Source: a virus
Strand: one strand, 5' to 3'
Virus record (IMG/VR): IMGVR_UViG_3300042392_001083
Span: 1-21,051 of that record
Length of the DNA: 21,051 bases
Shown here: in pieces, positions 1 to 7,896 of the stretch
How the letters are laid out: every line of letters starts with the position of its first letter
How positions within the stretch are numbered: position 1 is the stretch's first letter
Notes under the pieces: generated by a model
What the model saw: only the letters and a program-made list of their open reading frames with translations
Databases searched by the model: none
Told to the model about the DNA's origin: nothing
Program-made: the position numbers and the translations under genes

Positions 1-1
1 A

Positions 2-2203
2 GGTTGGATTGAATACGGAGATAAGAATTTATATCCACAATATCTGATTGAAGTAAGCGAGCAGTCACCAGTTCACGGATCGCTGGTTCGTTCTATCAGT
101 CAGATGGTTGCTGGAAAAAAAATATATAGCGATAGTATCGAGGCTATATCAATGATGAAGAAACTCGGAATTGATAAAGCGATAAATAATACTGCATACG
201 ACTTGGTGATGCAAGGTGCTATTTATTGGGAAGTGATTTGGTCAATGGACAAAACGCAACCAGCAAAGGTTAATCAGCTACCAGCAGAATGTTGCCGATT
301 AGCATACGATAAGGTTAGTGGTGACGTTACTGGAATCTATTATTCAAAAGATTGGTCAAACTTGAGAATGCGTAGAAACACACCAGTTTACATTCCATTA
401 CTTGACGAAAGACAAAAAGAAAATCAATCAAGACAAGTCAAGATTAAGTTCAAAAATAGTAGTGATGCAAATTACTATTCAAAGCCTGACTACATAGCTG
501 CGATGAACTATATCGAGTTGTCCAGACAGATAGGAATCTTTCACGTCAACAACATTCAGAATGGATTATTTCCATCATTTGTCGTGAATATGAATAATGG
601 TGTTCCAGAAACCGATGAGGAAATGGACATCGAAAAAAGAAACATTGAACGCAATGTAAGTGGTGCAGTTAATGCTGGTAAGTTCTTAATCTTCTTCAAC
701 GAGAATAAGGAACGTGCAGCAGAGTTCATTCCTTTCCCTACTAATGATGCAGATAAGCTATACGATATGCTTGAGCAGACTTGCACAAGACAAATAATGA
801 TAGCGCACAGAGTTACATCACCATTGCTTTTTGGTATTCGTGATGGTTCTGGATTGGGAAGCAATAAAGATGAAATGGAAACTGCTCTCAAGATATTCAA
901 TGAGCAAGTTATTGAGCCATCACAAAGAATCATCTGTGAATGTGCTGAAGAAATTTTGCAATTAGCGAATGTGAGTGCTGATGTATTTATTGTTATGAAT
1001 GATGAGGAGATAAATTCTACAACTGGAAATAAAACAAGTGTAGAAGAAGCACAACAAGTTCTTGATGCATCGCAAATATCAAGTGCTTTAGAGATTGTTT
1101 CAAAAGTAAAAGAAGGAATCTTGACAGAGCAACAAGCAATCATCTTCTTAATTCAATTCTTGCAGTTGCCAGAAGAAGTAGCAAAGTCATTTTTTCTTAG
1201 TGATGGACAGATAGCAGTACAAAAATTGTGTACTCACTTAAAAAAAAAAGTTAAGTTAGCAATACCAGATTCTTTTGAGCCAACTAATGAAATGGCTTCT
1301 GAAGCAGAACTTGGTTTGAAATGGAGAGAAGAATTTGGTCGTGGTGGAACTGAAGTTGGTGTTGCTCGTGCAAGAGATATCAGTAACAAAAGGAATCTTT
1401 CTTATGATACTGTAAAGAGAATGAATAGCTACTTTGCTCGTCACGAAGTTGACAAAGAAGCTACTGGATGGAATGACGGAGAAGATGGTTTTCCAACTGC
1501 TGGAAGAATTGCTTGGCAATTATGGGGTGGTGATGCTGGTAGAGATTGGGCATCAAGAATAGTTGAGAGATACAGAGAAGAAGAATTGAGCGACATACCA
1601 GAATTTACCAAAGAAGATGAATCTTTTTGGAGAGAAAAACTTTCAAAGGTTGGTGAGATTGTAGATGAAGATGAATGGGAACTGGTATATGAAGAAGAAG
1701 TTGGAACATCAGAAGAAGAAAGCGACATCATCAAAAAATTAGTGAACGTGAATATGTCATATAGCAGTTATGCTAATCCAGATGAAAAAAGTGATTGGGG
1801 TGATAGTGGATTGTATAAGTTGAGATATAAGTATTCAGAAAACATCAGCGCAAATAGTAGAGATTTTTGTCGTGATATGGTAGGTCTTTCAAAGGCTGGA
1901 TATGTTTACAGATATGAAGATATTGAAACTATGAGCGAACAAGAAGTGAATGGAGATTTTGCTCCACAAGGACAAAATAGTTACAATATATTTCTTTACA
2001 AAGGTGGTTCGTATTGTCATCATAGCTGGTTGAGAAGAATCTATTTTAGAAAGAGAGAGAATGGAAGATTCTTGCCAAATGATGGACTATCAAATGACGA
2101 AAGAGTAAAAGATTCAAACCTTCCATTCTTAAAGCCAAAAGGCAGAGAGAGCATCAGACCTATAAACACACCGAACAGAGGTTCATTAAAAAACCAAGAT
2201 TAA
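2..2203 (+). CDS. Phage portal protein with two extra C-terminal domains (5' partial)
   Basis: The frame is open from the window edge, reading GWIEYGDKNLYPQYLIEV, the usual start region of Bacteroidota phage portals, so the true start lies upstream and the ATG at 104 is internal. Portals form the dodecameric DNA gate at the capsid vertex. The first ~425 visible codons look like portal. Around codons 429-520 is a compact domain containing WREEFGRGGTEVGVARARD, FARHEVDK and AGRIAWQLWGGDAG, which I recall as a small conserved domain in structural proteins of many phages. Around codons 583-716 is a third domain with SRDFCRDMV, VYRYEDI, YKGGSYCHHSWLRRIYF, known to me from Bacteroidota phage virion proteins, function unknown. 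The downstream connector gene starts one base after the stop. Portal identity is a strong inference; the roles of the extra domains are unknown. Confidence 0.88.
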   Translation, partial: GWIEYGDKNLYPQYLIEVSEQSPVHGSLVRSISQMVAGKKIYSDSIEAISMMKKLGIDKAINNTAYDLVMQGAIYWEVIWSMDKTQPAKVNQLPAECCRLAYDKVSGDVTGIYYSKDWSNLRMRRNTPVYIPLLDERQKENQSRQVKIKFKNSSDANYYSKPDYIAAMNYIELSRQIGIFHVNNIQNGLFPSFVVNMNNGVPETDEEMDIEKRNIERNVSGAVNAGKFLIFFNENKERAAEFIPFPTNDADKLYDMLEQTCTRQIMIAHRVTSPLLFGIRDGSGLGSNKDEMETALKIFNEQVIEPSQRIICECAEEILQLANVSADVFIVMNDEEINSTTGNKTSVEEAQQVLDASQISSALEIVSKVKEGILTEQQAIIFLIQFLQLPEEVAKSFFLSDGQIAVQKLCTHLKKKVKLAIPDSFEPTNEMASEAELGLKWREEFGRGGTEVGVARARDISNKRNLSYDTVKRMNSYFARHEVDKEATGWNDGEDGFPTAGRIAWQLWGGDAGRDWASRIVERYREEELSDIPEFTKEDESFWREKLSKVGEIVDEDEWELVYEEEVGTSEEESDIIKKLVNVNMSYSSYANPDEKSDWGDSGLYKLRYKYSENISANSRDFCRDMVGLSKAGYVYRYEDIETMSEQEVNGDFAPQGQNSYNIFLYKGGSYCHHSWLRRIYFRKRENGRFLPNDGLSNDERVKDSNLPFLKPKGRESIRPINTPNRGSLKNQD

Positions 2204-2204
2204 A

Positions 2205-2783
2205 ATGGCAGCAGAAATTTGCATAATAGACGAGAACTACGTTAAGAAATATACACAAGTTAATGATGCAGTTGATAGCAACAGAATCTATCAAGCGATC
2301 TACATCGCGCAAGATATGAGCATTGAGCAGTATCTCGGAACTGACTTGTGGAATAAGATAAAAGATGATAGTGCTGATGGTAGTATTACTGGAAACTATC
2401 TTGCATTGCGTGACAATTACATTCGCAAAAGTTTAGTCTGGTGGGTTATGGTGCAACTTCTTCCATCTATGTATTATCGTTATGATAATGGTAGTTTGGT
2501 AAAGAAGAATAGCGATAATTCTGAAGTGATACTACCATCTGAATTAGACAGATTGATTGCTGATGCAAGAGGCAAGGCATTGTACTACACACAAAGAATG
2601 GTGGACTATCTTTGCCACAATAGCAATCTCTTTCCAGAATATACGAGCAACGAGTTCCCAGATAAGTCACCAGTAAAGAATGTGAATGGCAGAAGCAAGA
2701 TGGTATTCAGTACTGGCAACACACCAACGAGCAGAACAAGCGATGATTTAAGATTCACCAATAGATATCTAAATGGATTCTAA
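2205..2783 (+). CDS. Head-tail connector-like protein (DUF6712-like)
   Basis: A 192-residue protein directly after the portal gene. The pattern of an N-terminal segment (YVKKYTQVNDAVDSNRIYQA), then IAQDMSIEQYLGTDLW, then a mostly helical body with YIRKSLVWWVMVQLLP and ALYYTQRMVDYLC, matches the protein I know from Bacteroidota phages and prophages as the DUF6712 family. It probably acts as a head completion or adaptor protein below the portal. Position right after the portal supports that. The C-terminal ~40 residues are low complexity and polar. The family assignment is from memory of the pattern and the adaptor role is inferred from position. Confidence 0.7.
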   Translation: MAAEICIIDENYVKKYTQVNDAVDSNRIYQAIYIAQDMSIEQYLGTDLWNKIKDDSADGSITGNYLALRDNYIRKSLVWWVMVQLLPSMYYRYDNGSLVKKNSDNSEVILPSELDRLIADARGKALYYTQRMVDYLCHNSNLFPEYTSNEFPDKSPVKNVNGRSKMVFSTGNTPTSRTSDDLRFTNRYLNGF

Positions 2784-2883
2784 GACAAACACAAGAACTA
2801 AAGGATTGAAGAAAAAAGTTGAAGCCAATCTAAAGGCATACATCCAAAAAAAGAAAGAGAATGATGAAAGAAAACGGGCTTGA
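2773..2883 (+). CDS. Tiny basic ORF, 36 aa, between connector and holin
   Basis: An ATG at 2773 opens a 36-residue frame (MDSKTNTRTKGLKKKVEANL then a Lys/Glu-rich helix ending in KRA). It overlaps the end of the connector gene by 11 bp and the start of the holin gene by 23 bp, so it would bridge an otherwise empty 77-bp gap. Composition is highly basic and helical, with no recognisable domain. Such overlapping spacing is normal for this genome, which supports it being real, but a frame this short could also be chance. Confidence 0.4.
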   Translation: MDSKTNTRTKGLKKKVEANLKAYIQKKKENDERKRA

Positions 2884-3352
2884 TATTTTTATTCCATACT
2901 TCAACGCATTCAAGTATCAAGGAGCGTTCATCATCGCGTACACTTGGACTACGTTTGCTTCGTTTTTTCAGACCTATATTTTCAATGATTGGTCATTCTT
3001 GATATACTTGGCTATCGTTGTGCTAATAGATACGATTTTGGGCATCTGGAGAGCCTACAAATACAATCAGATATCTTCTGCAAAGTTTGGTGGGTTCATC
3101 ATCAAGGTAGTCTTGTATGGATTATTCCTTATAATGATTCATTCATTGAGCAACTTCTCAAATGCAGATTGGGCAAAGTATGTTTTTAGCTATTTGCAAG
3201 AATTATGTTTTGCTGCTCTACTCGTGAGAGAAGGAATCAGTATTGTTGAAAATATTGGAGCGATCAAAAAAGATTTGATTCCAGTATGGATTCTGAAGAA
3301 GATGAAATCATTTGACGAAACTGGCGAATACAAAATCAATAAGGATGCGTGA
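2861..3352 (+). CDS. Phage holin (holin_4 family type)
   Basis: A 163-residue membrane protein. Hydrophobic segments lie at about residues 20-40, 45-63, 78-95 and 107-122. The second ends in the motif IDTILGIWRAYK, typical of the phage_holin_4 / toxin secretion-lysis holin family, followed by the polar stretch QISSAKFGG. It would form the inner-membrane lesion that releases the endolysin at the end of infection. The purine-rich AAGAAAGAGA lies directly before the ATG. The gene overlaps the start of the amidase gene by 8 bp, a standard holin-endolysin pairing. The C-terminal ~35 residues are charged and likely cytoplasmic. Confidence 0.87.
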   Translation: MMKENGLDIFIPYFNAFKYQGAFIIAYTWTTFASFFQTYIFNDWSFLIYLAIVVLIDTILGIWRAYKYNQISSAKFGGFIIKVVLYGLFLIMIHSLSNFSNADWAKYVFSYLQELCFAALLVREGISIVENIGAIKKDLIPVWILKKMKSFDETGEYKINKDA

Positions 3353-3755
3353 TATAAAATACATCGTGGTTCATTGTACTGCGACACAACAGAGTGCAAC
3401 AATAGATAGTATTAAAAGATACTGGAGAGAAGTTTTGAAGTGGAAGCAAGTTGGATATCATTTCATCATTCAAGCTGATGGAAAAGAAGTGCAATTATTG
3501 TCGGTTCTGCATCCATCAAATGGTGTCAAGGGTTACAACCAAGAGTGCATTCACGTTTGTTATATTGGTGGTATAGATAAACTTGGCAAGCCAGTAGATA
3601 ACAGAACTGAAGCACAGAAGAAAAAACTATTGGAAAGAATTACTGACTTGAAGAAGATGTTTCCAAAAGCGATGGTGCAAGGTCATCGTGATTTTGATGG
3701 CGTGAGCAAGGCTTGTCCTTGTTTCGATGCGATGGAAGAGTACAAACACTTATAA
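3345..3755 (+). CDS. N-acetylmuramoyl-L-alanine amidase (endolysin, T7 lysozyme-like)
   Basis: A 136-residue zinc amidase that would cut the bond between MurNAc and L-alanine in peptidoglycan. Starting at 3345 the protein opens MRDIKYIVVHCTAT, the usual short N-terminus of this family; an in-frame ATG at 3312 would only add 11 residues inside the holin gene. Expected zinc ligands of the T7 lysozyme type are visible at H10, H114 (GHRDF) and C124 (KACPCFDA). Y38 (GYHF) and K122 fall where the catalytic Tyr and Lys of T7 lysozyme lie. Length matches single-domain phage amidases, with no cell-wall-binding domain and no signal peptide, so it depends on the holin for export. Confidence 0.92.
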   Translation: MRDIKYIVVHCTATQQSATIDSIKRYWREVLKWKQVGYHFIIQADGKEVQLLSVLHPSNGVKGYNQECIHVCYIGGIDKLGKPVDNRTEAQKKKLLERITDLKKMFPKAMVQGHRDFDGVSKACPCFDAMEEYKHL

Positions 3756-3758
3756 TAT

Positions 3759-4700
3759 ATGTCGTATAACGTATGGACAAAGAGATTTGCTGACAATCCA
3801 GAACTGATTGGAGAATCGCAAGCAAAGTACATCAAGCGAATAGCTGAATTGTACAAGACAACGGAATCAAGTGTGCGAGCAAAGTATCATATGCACGTCA
3901 GAAAGAAGAAATCAAATACTAATGATAGCTTTTTTCACAACTTGCCAAAGTCATCTGCAACAGAAAAACACTTCTTTCAAATCGAAGGAAAGAGAGTGCT
4001 TTGTTTATACGATGTTCACGTTCCCTACCACGATGTCAAAGCGTTGCATTGCGCCATAAATGAAGGCTTGAAAAGAAAGTGCGACACCATATTCTTGGGT
4101 GGTGATTGCGTTGATGCTTATGAGTTGAGCAGATTCGAAAAGGACAAGAGAAAAAGAAGCTGGAAGGATGAGATACAACTCACAAAACAATTCTTTTCAT
4201 TCTTGCGATACAAATTTCCATCTGCAAAAATATATTATCTGTATGGAAATCACGACTTGAGATATCAAGCATACATCAGAAAAAATGCAAGTGCATTGGA
4301 TGGTATTGAAGCATTCGACTTCAAGAATTTATTTGACTTTGAAAGATTCCAGATAACAGAGATTGACCAATTCGCTCACGCGAAATACAAAGGATTATCG
4401 CTTGTTCACGGACACGAATGGGGTGGTAGTGTGTTTTCACCAGTCAATGTAGCACGAGGTCTTTATACACGAGCAAAGGCATCTGCAATGTGTGGACATT
4501 CACACCAGACATCAGAACATACAGAGAAGGATATCAATGGAAAGATGACAACTTGCTGGAGCGTTGGATGCTTAAGTGAAATCAGACCAGACTACTCGAA
4601 ATTCTCGAAGTATAATCAAGGATTCGCAATCATTGAAAGCAAGGGTGCTGATAAGTATCACGTCACCAATTACAGAATCGAGAACGGAAATATCTTGTAA
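3759..4700 (+). CDS. Metallophosphoesterase (calcineurin-like)
   Basis: A 313-residue protein with the complete calcineurin-like phosphoesterase signature: D85-x-H87 (YDVHVPYHD), GGD around 114, GNHD at 163-166, HGH at 217-219 and GHSH at 246-249. These bind two metal ions. The first ~55 residues are basic and helical (KYIKRIAELYKTTESSVRAKYH, KKK) and look like a helix-turn-helix or DNA-contact segment. The substrate cannot be told from sequence; a nuclease or nucleotide phosphatase role is plausible given the basic N-terminus. It starts 3 bp after the endolysin stop and is probably cotranscribed with the late genes. Confidence 0.85.
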   Translation: MSYNVWTKRFADNPELIGESQAKYIKRIAELYKTTESSVRAKYHMHVRKKKSNTNDSFFHNLPKSSATEKHFFQIEGKRVLCLYDVHVPYHDVKALHCAINEGLKRKCDTIFLGGDCVDAYELSRFEKDKRKRSWKDEIQLTKQFFSFLRYKFPSAKIYYLYGNHDLRYQAYIRKNASALDGIEAFDFKNLFDFERFQITEIDQFAHAKYKGLSLVHGHEWGGSVFSPVNVARGLYTRAKASAMCGHSHQTSEHTEKDINGKMTTCWSVGCLSEIRPDYSKFSKYNQGFAIIESKGADKYHVTNYRIENGNIL

Positions 4701-4702
4701 CT

Positions 4703-4906
4703 ATGTGGTCATACGAAATCCAAGTCAGTTTCAAAATTGGTCAGATAGTATATCTGAAAACTGATACAGAGAAGAATCCTTATGTTGTCTTGGGATATAC
4801 TATTCGTGAAGCACAAGTCAGGTATCTGCTGAAATCGAATGACTATGAAGGTGAGTTCTTGAATATGGAAATTGATTCCAACAATTTAGGAATATCAGCG
4901 AACTAA
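4703..4906 (+). CDS. Small conserved phage protein of unknown function
   Basis: A 67-residue protein starting 2 bp after the phosphoesterase stop. The core FKIGQIVYLKTDTEKNPYVVLGYTI followed by a beta-rich segment resembles small beta-barrel proteins I recall from Bacteroidota phages (pattern: GDIVYLKTDP..., then a residue-rich 'I.I....Y'). No function is known to me. Its last 12 bp overlap the end of the convergent minus-strand gene, so the two transcripts must meet here. Confidence 0.7.
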   Translation: MWSYEIQVSFKIGQIVYLKTDTEKNPYVVLGYTIREAQVRYLLKSNDYEGEFLNMEIDSNNLGISAN

Positions 4907-5317
4907 AAAGTAGATAGCAGCACCTTCACCAATAGCAATGAGAGTTGTTATAGCAGCAGTTTTGCGCCATCTTTTTTTTCTTCTATTCTCTTTGTTAAGT
5001 TCATCTTCACACTTGCCAACATTGATTGATTTTTGAATCTCGTACAATCTTTTAAGGTCTGCTTGATTGGATGATTGGATGCCGACAACCTTTATATAGT
5101 TGTCGATAATAGATTCCAGATGGATGATGATTGAATCTTTCAATTTGCTATCAGCATACCAATACTCAAGAGAATTAAAACACAAGTTGAATGCTTGGTC
5201 ATTTGATAATTTTGGGATTGTATCTACCATCAAAGTATCTCTGCTCGAATAGCTTTTGATTCCGTATGCGTAACTGGTGGTTAGTGCTATCATCAGCAGC
5301 AAGAATATTCTTTTCAT
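4895..5317 (-). CDS. Exported protein with C-terminal membrane segment; spanin-like partner
   Basis: A 140-residue protein. The N-terminus MKRIFLLLMIALTTSYAYG is a good signal peptide, but no lipobox cysteine is present. A periplasmic helical region follows (about residues 25-110), then a basic KENRRKKRWRK stretch and a final hydrophobic segment ITTLIAIGEGAAIYFLVR. Its start lies 119 bp inside the preceding gene in another frame, the arrangement seen for Rz/Rz1 spanin genes. With holin and amidase genes ending next to it on the other strand, an envelope-disruption role is possible. The lack of a lipobox and the C-terminal anchor differ from classical o-spanins, so the assignment is tentative. 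Confidence 0.6.
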   Translation of the reverse strand: MKRIFLLLMIALTTSYAYGIKSYSSRDTLMVDTIPKLSNDQAFNLCFNSLEYWYADSKLKDSIIIHLESIIDNYIKVVGIQSSNQADLKRLYEIQKSINVGKCEDELNKENRRKKRWRKTAAITTLIAIGEGAAIYFLVR

Positions 5318-5561
5318 TCTTATAATAGTTATTGATTATCGTTTCTTTTTTCTTCTCAATCAAGCGAATGGTATCACGATGATATTCTGTTGTTGTATTA
5401 ATACTATCTATCTGATGATATCTTTTCTCGATGTTTTCTTCTATTGTTTTGAGTTCTTTTATTAGATAGTCTTGCTCATCTAATTTCTTCAACAGAATGA
5501 ATAGTGCCATTATTAGACTAATCGTAATGCTGACCAGTATTATCTTTTCAAATTTGCTCAT
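5199..5561 (-). CDS. i-spanin-like membrane/coiled-coil protein
   Basis: A 120-residue protein with one N-terminal membrane segment (about residues 7-24, IILVSITISLIMALFILL) followed by a long charged helical region with coiled-coil character (about 25-85: KKLDEQDYLIKELKTIEENI and onward). This N-in, C-out topology is that of inner-membrane spanins (Rz). The 3' third overlaps the next exported protein gene by 119 bp in another frame. The ending is polar. I recall similar short TM plus coiled-coil proteins in Bacteroidota phages without assigned function. The spanin role is inferred from topology, overlap and the nearby lysis genes. Confidence 0.6.
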   Translation of the reverse strand: MSKFEKIILVSITISLIMALFILLKKLDEQDYLIKELKTIEENIEKRYHQIDSINTTTEYHRDTIRLIEKKKETIINNYYKNEKNILAADDSTNHQLRIRNQKLFEQRYFDGRYNPKIIK

Positions 5562-5934
5562 CTTGTTCTATTGAATTAATTGAATGGTTGTTGTCGAGTA
5601 GATTTAAAAGTGAGTTCAACAACTGACCTAATTTTGTTAGGTTGTTCTTGAGTTGATTCTTTCCAAGCACAGATGATATTGTTTCATCTTCATCACCAAA
5701 TGGATTGCTATCATCTTTGATTAATAAGTCATTGAATAGTTCAGCGCAAAAGACATTTCCAAGTTGGTCGAGAGATATAGCGCAAGCACGAAAATAGCTA
5801 CTGACTTTATTCCAATATCTTCTGAATCGAAAAGAAAATAGATAAGATAAGAATGCATAGAGCATACCTACTACCAACAAAGGTGATAGTAGGAATGCTA
5901 AACACATCAGAAGAAAATTAGTTACCAATTTCAT
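5548..5934 (-). CDS. Conserved phage membrane-associated protein (DETISSVLGKN motif)
   Basis: A 128-residue protein. Residues about 4-33 are strongly hydrophobic (two closely spaced or one long membrane segment). The soluble part contains LDQLGNVFCAELFNDLLIK, then FGDEDETISSVLGKN and a C-terminal LLNLLDNNHSINSIE. I recall this LD.LGNV...LFN..LI...FG...ETISS.LGKN...LT pattern as common in phages of this host group, with no known function. It overlaps its neighbours by 14 bp and 4 bp, so it sits in one operon with the spanin-like pair. Confidence 0.7.
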   Translation of the reverse strand: MKLVTNFLLMCLAFLLSPLLVVGMLYAFLSYLFSFRFRRYWNKVSSYFRACAISLDQLGNVFCAELFNDLLIKDDSNPFGDEDETISSVLGKNQLKNNLTKLGQLLNSLLNLLDNNHSINSIEQDEQI

Positions 5935-6332
5935 TTGAATGATATTGAAAAAGTTTCAGCACCTTCAATCTTTACTGCTGGTTCAATTCTGATTCCAGAT
6001 GAATCATAAATCTCATCATTTGTTTCTGCTGCTTTTTGTGACAACTCTTGATAGAGTTTCAGCTTCTTCTGGGTTTCTTCCACAAGCGTACATCCTTTGT
6101 ATGTCCATCTTGATGCTTCGTTCTTCATCTGAATCTTTGCTCCAAATGCAGAGAAGTTCTTTTCGCCAAATCTTGAGAATGCGATGTGTGCTTCTGGCTT
6201 GATTTGTTTCATAGAATCATCTATGAGTTCGGATAGTTTTTTTAATGCTATGTAGGCTTGACCAGCATTAGCATTTCCTTGTTCTACACCATCAACAATT
6301 TTGATGATTTCATTTTCAATTTGTGTTGTCAT
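5931..6332 (-). CDS. Phage protein of unknown function (coiled-coil, 133 aa)
   Basis: A 133-residue soluble protein. The first half is helical (VDGVEQGNANAGQAYIALKK, SELIDDSMKQIKPEA), the middle has FGEKNFSAFGAKIQMKNEASRWTY, and the end is IRIEPAVKIEGAETFSISFK. This layout (VE.G......AYIALK ... F.AFGA.I......WDY ... I.PA.K.EG...I.) is familiar to me from small proteins in phages of this group, but no function is known. It overlaps the next gene by 4 bp and the previous by 17 bp, which suggests translational coupling. Confidence 0.68.
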   Translation of the reverse strand: MTTQIENEIIKIVDGVEQGNANAGQAYIALKKLSELIDDSMKQIKPEAHIAFSRFGEKNFSAFGAKIQMKNEASRWTYKGCTLVEETQKKLKLYQELSQKAAETNDEIYDSSGIRIEPAVKIEGAETFSISFK

Positions 6333-6564
6333 TTGTTAATTTATTTGGTTCTCTGTATGTTTCATTAAAATATTGTTCACCATCTTCTTCTGAGCAAGGA
6401 AACCTATCTGAGCAATAAGCATCTTCAATCTGCTCCTTTTCCATTTCTTTGGCTTGTAGAAATATTTTTAAAAGTTGCCTTTCAGTCATCATATAAGTAG
6501 TTTGATTAAATTGCCTAGAATAAATCTGTTGAAAGAACCATTCTACTGCCGTTTGTTTACTCAT
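6316..6564 (-). CDS. Small conserved protein (SKQTAVEWF family)
   Basis: An 82-residue protein. MSKQTAVEWFFQQI at the start, then a helical AKEMEKEQIEDAYCSD, then EEDGEQYFNETY, is a layout I recognise from many small proteins of Bacteroidota phages and mobile elements, always annotated as hypothetical. The start is preceded by a G-free leader (AAAACAAAAAACAA) typical of translation initiation in this host group. Function unknown. Confidence 0.75.
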   Translation of the reverse strand: MSKQTAVEWFFQQIYSRQFNQTTYMMTERQLLKIFLQAKEMEKEQIEDAYCSDRFPCSEEDGEQYFNETYREPNKLTNDNTN

Positions 6565-6588
6565 TTGTTTTTTGTTTTATTGTTGTTA

Positions 6589-7896
6589 TTATCTTACACC
6601 ATATCTTCTGTAGTTGGGATATAGGTCAAAATATTTTCGCATCATAATCATATCAGCAATGTCTGGAGAAAATCCATTCATTCTCTTTATCTCATCCTTT
6701 GGTGTCACTTGCCTTCTCTTTTCTGTGTTGGCAGTATAATTCCTTACGACTTCCAATTCCTTGATGATATCACTCTTGTATGATTTGCAAATAAACGTGA
6801 TTGAATTATTAGCAATGTCATCTGATATCTTGAAGTAGCATTCACTTTTCAGATTCAAATATATCTCTGGTTCAGTTGACCTACCACCATTGTTGAATGC
6901 TTGACATTTAAGTATTCCAACCACACCAATTCCCAAGCCATCAGCATCGACAACTATATTTGACAATCGAACATTGTGTTGGATAGATAGCTGGCGAATG
7001 TAATCAGCTACTTCATTTGGGTACTTGTGTTCCAGTTTATGAATCTCAAGCAATGTCATACCATCCCACAATCCAATGATTGTTTTATCATTGCCTAAAG
7101 CAGCAATGTCGGCAGTTATGTATTTGGTTTTATTGCCAACTATTTCATCCCTAAAGCAGCGAAGCAAGTCATCATAATGATACAATCTGTCGTTGCTATC
7201 ATCAAAATCCCAGTCACCATCTTTCAATCTTTTTCTGTCACGTTCTGATAGCCTTGATAGCTTGTCGAGATACGATTGTGGTAAGTGTGGATTATCGTCT
7301 GGAAGGGAACGAATGAATGCTCTATCGAATCTCAAGTTACCAGAACGATGTGCATCAAAGAACTCGTTGTAAAGCCATCCTTTGGTCGGATTGCAAGTCA
7401 TCAACCCTTTTGGCTTATCATCTATTAGGTTGTATCGTACACGAGAATCAAGAATCTCAATAGCACGTTTACTCACTTCAGCAACTTCATCGACAAAATA
7501 ATCTGTAATTTCAAGCGAACCAAGTCTTGTGAACTCAACATCACTTGGCATATCTCTCAAGTCCATCAATACAATTTCGCTTCCATTGAAGAACTTGATT
7601 GTCTGTTCTTGCTGGTTATAGGTATAGTGAACATCTTTGATTAGACCAATGTCAACGCATATCTTCCAAAATGTTTTCATCGTTGTCTGCTTCAACTTTT
7701 TCAATTCGCATCTACCTATCAATCCTCTGGTGTTAGCGTACTTCAATCGTCTTGATATCTGCCAAGCACAACCAAGATATGACTTGCCACCACCAGCAGC
7801 ACCACCAAAGAGCAGCAGTTCGCAATCAGTATTGTTGATTGACAAATAACTCAATGCTTCTTGCTGCCTTTGGGTATACTCAAATTGATACATCAA
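6589..7896 (-). CDS. terL: Terminase large subunit
   Basis: A 435-residue packaging motor and nuclease. The ATPase domain has the Walker A GGAAGGGKS at 31-39 and the Walker B acid pair D136-E137 in DYFVDEVAEV, with the coupling-type motif TCNPTKGWLY at 167-176. The nuclease domain shows the acidic residues expected for the RNase H-like fold: D263 (ITADIAALG), D317/D319 (VVDADGLG) and D412/D415 (SPDIADMIM). It threads DNA through the portal and cuts concatemers. Length is typical. It overlaps the upstream winged-helix gene by 4 bp. It lies on the strand opposite to the portal, and about 8.6 kb from the small-subunit candidate at 16524. Confidence 0.95.
   Translation of the reverse strand: MMYQFEYTQRQQEALSYLSINNTDCELLLFGGAAGGGKSYLGCAWQISRRLKYANTRGLIGRCELKKLKQTTMKTFWKICVDIGLIKDVHYTYNQQEQTIKFFNGSEIVLMDLRDMPSDVEFTRLGSLEITDYFVDEVAEVSKRAIEILDSRVRYNLIDDKPKGLMTCNPTKGWLYNEFFDAHRSGNLRFDRAFIRSLPDDNPHLPQSYLDKLSRLSERDRKRLKDGDWDFDDSNDRLYHYDDLLRCFRDEIVGNKTKYITADIAALGNDKTIIGLWDGMTLLEIHKLEHKYPNEVADYIRQLSIQHNVRLSNIVVDADGLGIGVVGILKCQAFNNGGRSTEPEIYLNLKSECYFKISDDIANNSITFICKSYKSDIIKELEVVRNYTANTEKRRQVTPKDEIKRMNGFSPDIADMIMMRKYFDLYPNYRRYGVR

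Noticed and set aside
556-1143. 195-codon open frame on the minus strand inside the portal gene
   Set aside because: It is antisense to a well-supported portal. Its Ser/Leu/Ile-rich composition is what the reverse complement of this A-rich gene gives, and it has no recognisable motif or leader.
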